From Aurelia coerulea (lineage: Eukaryota > Cnidaria > Scyphozoa > Semaeostomeae > Ulmaridae): a stretch of DNA of 64,000 nt. A program made the translations under genes and the position numbers. The notes below the pieces were generated by a model that searched no databases, was not told the origin of the DNA, and saw only the letters and a program-made list of their open reading frames with translations. This document shows, one piece after another, positions 46,301 through 55,300 of the stretch. The stretch covers positions 7,665,501 through 7,729,500 of the forward strand of contig CM076949.1 of NCBI GenBank assembly GCA_039566865.1. Reading direction: 5' to 3'. Each line of letters opens with the position of its first letter. Position 1 is the first letter of the stretch.

Positions 46301-49300
46301 CTGAGAGTTTTTTGCCTGGTGATTGTGCTGATTCGCTATGTGCTGCAGGAGTATTGTAATTAGTCAAGATTCCAAGCTTGAAGTGTTGCAGGTGTTAGTT
46401 GACATCTATTGGGACCAGTTGGCGGGGGTTTGGTACCTGAAACAAGGCAAAAAAAGAAAGAAAGCCGCAAGCCGATCAATTGTTCCAGGGATATGCTGCA
46501 CACTGACAGCAAATTTGTGATGGACTGCACTGCAAAGACTAAAGGAGTGGGGAGGGGGGGGGGGTTCAGCAATTGACAGGCCTACTTCATTTGAAGTCTG
46601 ATACAAGCAAGGAATTGTGTGCTGGTTGACTGGCACAAGCTGTTTGCAACTTTCAGTGATTGACTGGCGGAAAGGCAAAATATGTTAACTGAATGATTGC
46701 TTAGTCTTAGAAAGAATTATGACGCTTGTTTGTGTGATTCATCATGTTTGTGTGAACATATGCTTTTGTGACATTACTAGTGCACACATCTGTAAGTCCA
46801 GGGGGTTACCTATGTTGCTCAGCCCAGGAAAAACCTATGAGTCAGTTGTTGTGGACTCAGTTTGAAGTAACGGTAGTGGTGGTAACTCTGACCTACCCAT
46901 AGAGAATTTTCCTACCTGGGGAGTAATAAGTTGTAACTTCCTGAGACTAGGGAATGCAGCTAGCAGAGGTGGTATCAGTGCAAGTACTGTAGTAACTTGA
47001 CATTCATTCCTAGCCAGGAAAGATTACCATAATCAGCTTACAAACCCAGGTAGTATTCATATAAGACACCATGACTGAAAGATACATGGTATCTTCTACC
47101 TTTCTATAAATAAGACCCGTTTGGTAGCAAAGATAGCTGCTTATCACGATAGTAATGGTGATGTGTAAGTGAGTAGCTAAATCATGCGTAGAACTCAAGC
47201 TGTAAGTTGTGTGTATGTATGTCAACAAAATATCGATTTTGAGGTTTCGGTGTGAATTTGCAAATTTTTGTTATAAATTGTAAATATACAGTATATTCAC
47301 CAACTAGATGGAGAAAGTGATTGTCTTCATTTGCCTGAAGAAATACCTGTAATAAAAGAGAAAACAGAAACAAAAGGTGGGGCGGGGGGGGGGGGGGGGG
47401 GGGGTTGCCAGATCCTGGCTGCCATGTCATTTTATTTATTTATTTTTTACTTCCTGCTATTTCCGTTGCTGTCATTGTACACGGACGGACTGGTGTTTTA
47501 CTTGAACCTGTAATAGAATATGATCAATTAAGTAAAGGGTGGTGGTGTGTTACCTTGAATTCTTTTGCCAAAAAACCACCAACCACCCAGGGTCTAATAG
47601 CAGGTAGTGAAGTCAAGTCAAATAAACATAAGTGTTGGACCATATCCCAAGAGGCTGATGAGCAGATGCTTGGCCTGTACAAACCTAAACGGCATTCTTA
47701 CTGGGAATTTCAACTACTGATATTCCTCTAATTTGTTGTAGTAGTAGTTGTTGTAATTATGCCAGTTATTTTACCCAGATTGTGGAGCTGAAAGTTTGTT
47801 GAATGGCAGAGATGTAAATGGACCAGTGAACGAGCTACAACTACTTTAACCAGAATGTTATAAGTTAATTGGTCCCAGTGAGACTCTCCTTATGACAGGT
47901 TGTTGGTAGTGCTTGAAAGTTCCGGGCCTTGGAAGCGTATGATCAAACTGTGAGTAAAACCATGGAGCTATATTCCTGCACAGCTGCTATAAATTTATGC
48001 TCCGTTGCAGCAGATTCTTGCTGTTTAAGGATTTACCACGATTTTTCCAGGCAGAGGGGGTTTCAATTGATGTTACTGCGGTCAGCAAATACATCTAGCT
48101 CACGCTAGGAAAGTTTGCAAAAGGTAACAACTGACCATCTTATCGTCGGGCAGGGAAATATCTAAAGATGCAAGGCCACTTGGCTCATTGAGGGTGTGGG
48201 AAGGTGCGTTTGTTACCCATACTACATGCAACGTATTGGATTTTAAAAATGTCATTACTATCCACGGTCACTGAGACTTATGCCAAGCAATTACTGCATG
48301 ATGTGATACTGACTCAACCACAAAAACCTTTGACAACGGTTTTGCCAGTAAACCCACTACACAGCAACAGCAACTAAGGATCAAACTACATTTTACAGGT
48401 ATTATAGACATGTTCTGCAAAAGATTAAGTTGTGCTAATTTTTGTTGTGTTGTATCTTTGTTTTGTTTCTTATACATGGGTTTTGGTTGGGGCTTGGTAA
48501 GCTTGTTTGTCGCTTGTCTTGGGTTGCATTGCAGGAGCTAAACTTCTGAACCTGGAAAGGCACAATTATGGATTTGGTGCCCAAACAGTAGGTAATCCTT
48601 CTTGCTATGCCCAGGTAATAGGCTAACTCAATGGCCTACGAGCTAGTAGAAAAGTTGTAGGGATGTTAGTGGATGCTAAGGGACACCTAAAATGTAAGCA
48701 TTAAAGGAGCAACACCTTGTTGAACCAGGTGACAAGCGAGAGTGAAATATGATTATGCTTGGAAAATAAAGAAAAAGGGGTCAGGGGGGGGGGGTATTAT
48801 CCTTTTCTCGCCTTACCTAAACAAGTAATTTGTGGTACCTGTACACACCTCGTTTCTACTTCCTTGTTTTTTGTGTTGTTTTGGTTTTGACCTTGAAGAA
48901 TATATTACCCTGCTAAAAATATTTCTACATACCGCTTGTTCATCAATATTGCTTTGCTGAGCTGATGGGAGGGGCACATCTGCGTTTGCTGAGTGGCTGT
49001 ATGACCAAGATCTTGCCAGAAAGAAACTGTCCTGACAAACTTGTTGGGTGACGAGAGACAGACAAACCAGCAGTTTGGTAGTTATTGTATTGATCAAGTT
49101 GATACGTCCTCGTTTCCTGGGTATCTTTAGCCAGAGAGTGAACATGATGTCAACTTGTCGAGGTGGCTTTCGTGCTTTTTTCCAACTGTTAAGCAGGCGC
49201 AAGAGGAGAGACCCATTGGCAAAATAGTTTATTGCAAAATGAGCAAACGGTGCTCTGAACAGCGTCGAGTGGTTCAACTCGCAGGTGATTCTGACTTGTG

Positions 49301-52300
49301 AAGTCGAAAATTGATGGCGTGTTTGGATAGGAAGATCTCTCAACGAACTAGTACAGATCCATGTACATACGACAGAGCTTGTGCATGGGGCTACCTTTAT
49401 CGTCGTACCTTTTGTGTAGATACGTTTACAGCGAAGGCCACTCCAAGGTCCCTGAGTTCTTCCGGCGGTGACAGACAACAGAGGGTGGGCCTATCTAGGC
49501 GTCCGAGTGTCTTGATTGAGTTTGAGTGTCCCTCTTCCACAAAAAACCGATACTTCGACAAGAAAGCCAATCTTAACTCCTTGAGCCTTAGAACAGACAA
49601 CTCACACTTGATAAATGATACCAAATAAACGGCAGAAGTTCGCCAAAATCCTGAAATTTTTAGACGACTGAAACTGAGAGATCGAATTTCCACGAGGCAG
49701 GAAGAAGTTTGGCCGCGCCTTGATTGGGGGGACTGAGACGATACCGCGCCTTATAAGGCAATGACAACAAATATGGTGACCTGATTGCCTTGTCGTTAAA
49801 ATACATTTACTCCTTTGGGCGTAAATGTTAACTTATGGTCGTAATAATTAGCATCAAAAGAAGGGCAGAGCAACAAAAAGTGCTCCACGTCCTCAATACC
49901 ATCGCTTGTTGGGCACATCGGATTTATGGTATCCCTGAAATTATGCTCGAATTTGTGGAAATTTAGCTTGCTGAGACGAACCCTAAGTTAAGTAATATAG
50001 GATAAACCCTTTGGATCGTGAATTCCAAAGACAGATTTTGCAGGGGGGCGAATTATTGAAAGGAGCTTTTTCTTAAAAACAGCAATAGAAGGTGCAAGTC
50101 TCAATTCAGGCTCAAGCTTATTCCATTCAGATAAACAATTAGGATAAAAGGAAGACTTGAATTTTTCTGTCCTTGCCTTTAATCGCCCAATGACATCCTG
50201 GTTGCGAAGGCGATACTGTGACTGATGAAGAGGGGGAATTGGATCTACTGTATACTAAGGACTAAGATTATTTACAAACTTGTAGAACAAGGTAAGGCGT
50301 CTACTCCATCTTCTGGAACTCAGTGACTCCCAACCAAGCTCTGTGTACAGCTTCTCACGAGATGTTCCCCTCCATGTTCCGGTTACCGCCAAAGCAGCAG
50401 AATACTGAACAGACTCTAGCTTTTCCATTAAATTTGGTAAAATGATGTTTAGACTGAATTCACACACTTTAGCAGGAATATCGTAAATAACATCACCATA
50501 ATCCAGGTGGGGTCGAACATAGAGCTTATATAATTTGTTTAGGGTATGCCTGGGCAGATATTTGGAGAGATATTTCATCAAACCAATGCCCTTTCTTGTT
50601 TTAGAGATAGCTGATTTGATTGCTCAGCTCATCAGTACAAAACGGCATGCATGAGCGTAGGGGATGACAAATATAGGGAGGCTGCCCAACAAAAATCAAT
50701 TGTTTACAAAGTAGAGTAGATGCCCGTAGATGTCTCTGTCAAAATCATTTCTTTGATGGACAACCAGCCTAGTTCTTTGCGTAACAGCACAGAAGGTGCA
50801 TCATAATGACTACCCGTAACAATTCGGGCAGCCCTGTTTTATAATTTTTGCAGAGACTCTATTCTAGTAATACCACTACTACCGAACTGTCCTTCAAGTT
50901 CTCCAGAGATACAAAGTTTTTACAGTATTGAAATCTAAGACAAATGTTTTGTATAAAAAGGCAGCTTATTGTGCAGACGTTACAAGAAAAATAGCCAACC
51001 TTTCTTCCATGAGGGAATAGACATAGCTATATCGACAAGCTGCTATAAATAGGAAGAAGAAACGCCCACAAACCCATTGTTTCCTTTGCCACACAATGAA
51101 ACGGCAGGCGTCAAAGTTGTTGAATACAATAGATTATATTTTAACTTGGCCCGTTAATTCGATTCCGAGGACGGATGCTTCTTTCCCCGAGGGTGAAGCT
51201 ACCCAAAACCGGGGTACGGGGACTTGTGGACCCCAGTTTTGGGTCATAAATTCCGACCAGTCCCCAGTTTTGGGTCATAAATTTCTCACAATCCCCAGTT
51301 TTGGGTTATAAATTCATACCAACACCTTTTTTTCAGGAAGATCCTATCATCCTCAGTTTTGGGTAGTAATTCTACCACTCCTTACTTGTCCAACGCAAAC
51401 TAAAGTTTAAGCTCATCTCTATAAGAGGTCTGATTAGTTACTGATGCTTATTATTGCTTGACAACTCACGCCAATTAATTTTTTGTTTTTACTAATAAAG
51501 CAGTTTTCGAAGTCTTTTGAAGTTCATAATATCACATGGTTTGACACTACTGGTGAAGTGGAGCATATATTCCCTGTTCTCTTTGATACAAGGTGTTTGC
51601 TGTAGTAACTTCTCCTAGAGCATTTCTGCTCTTGTTAATAATACACCACATTATATGCACTCTACTATAAATTAGTGACTGTTATCTGCCGTCTCTGTCT
51701 GATGCTTCGCCATCCATCGTTGTCGTTCTACCATGGCATGAAATCATATCAATGCTGGATGGGATATGTGTGTTTGACACATACATACCCCAAAGGCCAA
51801 GCCAACAAGTCTCTACTGTGGTTCTCTGTGGTTTCAGGTTGATAGAGCAAAGACCAGAAATGTTTCGACCGCTGTGCAAAGTGCTTTTTGCGTCTGCACA
51901 AGCCGCCAAAAACAGAACGGTGGGAGAGGGGTGAATTTCTGGGGACTGCACGCAGTTGCGAAGGAATCTATTGTGATCCAGGCCTCTTGAGACGCGGCTT
52001 GAGTTTGAGAACACGCCGAATGTGTCGAGAAGGGGATCAAATATGGCTGAAGAAATCATCGACCTTGGAAAGCTTCGATAAAAATGGATTATTTGGCTTT
52101 ACTTTTCTTGGGCTGAAGGCGATATTTAGCAAGGAAAAACCAAAAAAGAGACATGGATTTTGTGGAAAAACTAGTGGCTGCCGCAAGCTGAACGTTTGTG
52201 GATTTTATCTGCAGGATATGAGCATCATTTTGGGGCAGGTCAGTATTCTTGAAAAATTGGCTAAGTGTTTCATTTTTTGCCATAAAGTTAGGGCTGTTTT

Positions 52301-55300
52301 CGATGACGAAAAATATCTCTTGTTTGTTTACATGTAAACAGACAGCTTGTAGGAAGGTCTAAACAATGAATATGCCATGGAAATTTTTATCCCAGCTTTG
52401 TTAGGATGTATAATATCATGAATCGTATTCCGATCATTTATCCTGGCATTTTTTGACCACAAAAATATTTAATTTCTTAACACAGGTCATTTTCTAATGG
52501 GAAAGAGGGAAAATTTAGTAGCCCCAGAAAACTGAAATTTGCGCAAAATCTAGTGGCTGCCGCAAAATGAGACTATCATCACTGTGTTGGCGAGATGTTC
52601 AGCTTCAAATTTCTCAAGCCAGTTCTTGTCGAAAAATTGGCTAACATTGTTAATTTTCGTTTTTTAGTTTGTAAACATTTGAACAAAATACGGCATCCAT
52701 GCCTAGGCCATTCTATTGTCTTAGCATTATTGCTGTTGTTGTCGATGGATGGCCTTTTGTTTTTCAGTCCTGCCTTTTTGTACTCAGACAGAGTCTCCTC
52801 GTGCTCTGATGCTCTATTACCTTGTTTCATCATGTTTTACAAGGACTATTTGCCTCATTAATGCACAATAAAATGAAAATTTAGATTGTCAACTTATGAC
52901 TTATTTGCTTTGAGTTGGTATTTTTATATCAAAATACCAGAATTCATTTGTGATTGATTCACCTTCAAATGACCCACATTTTGGTTGCTGCTTAGCATAA
53001 AAGCATATGCAGTTCTTTTACAAATTTAGCAATAATTCCACAATGTTGTGTCAGTTATTACAGTTATTACCCATCACCAGTTTTTTTTATCTCTGATTTT
53101 ACAATTGGGCACTTGGTGGAAAGAACAGTTAGATGAGAAATCTCTAATTCTCCTTTATTTTTTCTCAGATACTGCAACATCAAATTTGCCCCGAAATATG
53201 CTTGCTCCTGATACAACTCCTCCAATTTGCAAATTTTTGCTGGACCCTGCAAGATGTTCAAGACAGGATTCCCAAAAGAAGAATGGACACTGTTTGAATA
53301 GGGTGAATTTTAGCAAATCTTGAGGCATTGAAATATCTCCATTTCAACTTGTGTAAAAATTTCCAAGTATGTAAAAAATTTCCAAGGAATTTCAGATTGA
53401 TTCCTCTCCTGCTCCTAAGGTTTGAATGATTCTAAATAAGTTGGTGATGTGGAATGCAGCTGTAAAGTCTTAAGGTATTTTTCTGTGACTACATCTGATA
53501 ATTGTTGTATTTTCTTGTTTGAAATCCTTAGCTAGCCATAAATAGTAGGATCTTGTAAATTTGGAATTTTGTTGAAACTGTATTTTACCATTAAGCATTA
53601 GATTGAAAGATCCAGAACAGAAAATTATGCCCAAGATGGAGGGGAGGAGGGGCGGAACTTTTTATCAAGATGCATTGTATTCCAATTAAGAATTTTAATG
53701 ATTTTGTAAGGATTCAATCAGGATGCCATGTATTAAATGGTAATAATTCCTCACTGCCATCTTTGAAGTAGTCAATGCCGGATGAAAAAGGTTTGAAGCA
53801 GTTTGAAGAGTTTGAAGCAGATTTTGAAGCAGAGGTGTAGGAACAATGGGGGCACTGGGAGCACATGCCCCACAAATTGTGCAATTATGATGAAAAAGTG
53901 TCCTTTTTGTTTCAGGAAGTGTCCGTCCTTGTAGTGTTATGCCCCCAAGTTTAAGATGCTTCCTACGGGTCTGGTTTGAAGCACATTGGCTCCTAAAAAC
54001 AATTGTATCGTATTGTTGTAAAACTGGCACCCTTTCGTATCTCAGAAGCACATTGTGACAGAGTTTACCACAACAGGATGTCATTTTGCTTATAGGGGTC
54101 AATCACCAGCACACATTTAATACCAACATTCAGTCTAAATCAGTTGCTAGAATTTAAGGGGATGGGATTTGCCCCCCCCCCCCTTCAAGAAGAGAACTCT
54201 GATTTCTGCTTGTTGCCCAAATTTTGGCAAGAAATACACCCAGAACTGTGATAGTAGCCTTAGCCTCCATCTCCTCTTTTTATCTGCTTCACACAAAATG
54301 AAAGGAAGTATGCAGTACAATGATCACCTAATTATTTTGTTATATCGTGGAAATTAAAAAATGTTGGTGCTCCATTGCCACGCTATCATTCAATTTTTGC
54401 CTCTTCGAGTTTGGTCTGCATCCATCACTGGTCTGGATGTTTCTTGTTGAATTTGAAAGGAGCCTAGTATTGAAACTAAAATTGATTTATAACAATCTTT
54501 TGCTGGACATTGTGAAATAAGCTACAAATAGTTCTTCATTTCGATCGTCGCTGCTAGCAATAGCATCAGCTGATTCAATTTCTGCTTTCCACCGTTGTGA
54601 TTGTCACGTGATCACTTCGCCTCGTTTCCAGGAGCCATGCATGACCCTCCTGCGCGCGCATAAGAAACATTTCTGGTCTTTGCTGGTTGATAGTATTATT
54701 AATCCACACTATTTTCAAGTTCATTGAAATATTCAAGATTACTCCATCAAATAACATCAGATGAGATGAAATCTTCAGTAAAAGCCTTCTTTCGTTGCTT
54801 TCAGACAATTGCCTCAATCAGTTGTGAAATATTCTGAAAAATTTTGCTCGGTCATTTTCGAATGACCTCGCTTTCGCCCTAAAGGGCGCGAAACTAAACT
54901 TGTTGTTGTTGTTGTTATGTTGTTGTAAATTTTGAAAACTTGAAAAACTGGAGAGATGGCAAAATTACAAAAGGCGAAAGATAGCAATGCCACACACCAG
55001 GGAGGGTATGTCTTCGCTTTTATTGTATTATAAGTTCAAATTATGCCATAACTGAACAGGATTTTGCTGTTACACTCGCACTAAAGGGGAAGTATGTAAA
55101 TTATTAGGCCTCCTCTACTAGCCTATACTATAGGCCTGCCCTTGGGCGTTACCTCAACCTCAGATTTCTTTGGCTGCCAGATCTTGCCTCATTATTGATT
55201 AAGCAAACAGAGAGGCGAGAGCTCAATAATAGTTGTCAAAACAGTACAACAGATGGTTATTATCTTGATCAGCAAGCATGGTGAATCCCTCTCCATCTCA

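Noticed and set aside
48813..49478. 221-codon open frame on the minus strand
   Set aside because: It is long for chance, but composition is unlike a conserved protein (many isolated Ser, Thr, Arg), no domain is recognisable, no splice or neighbour context supports it, and it lies in a rearranged repeat region.
51682..52337. Overlapping open frames of 125 and 149 codons on opposite strands in the 4.9-kb unit
   Set aside because: No DDE triad, zinc finger or other transposase feature is visible, and neither frame has a supported partner exon.
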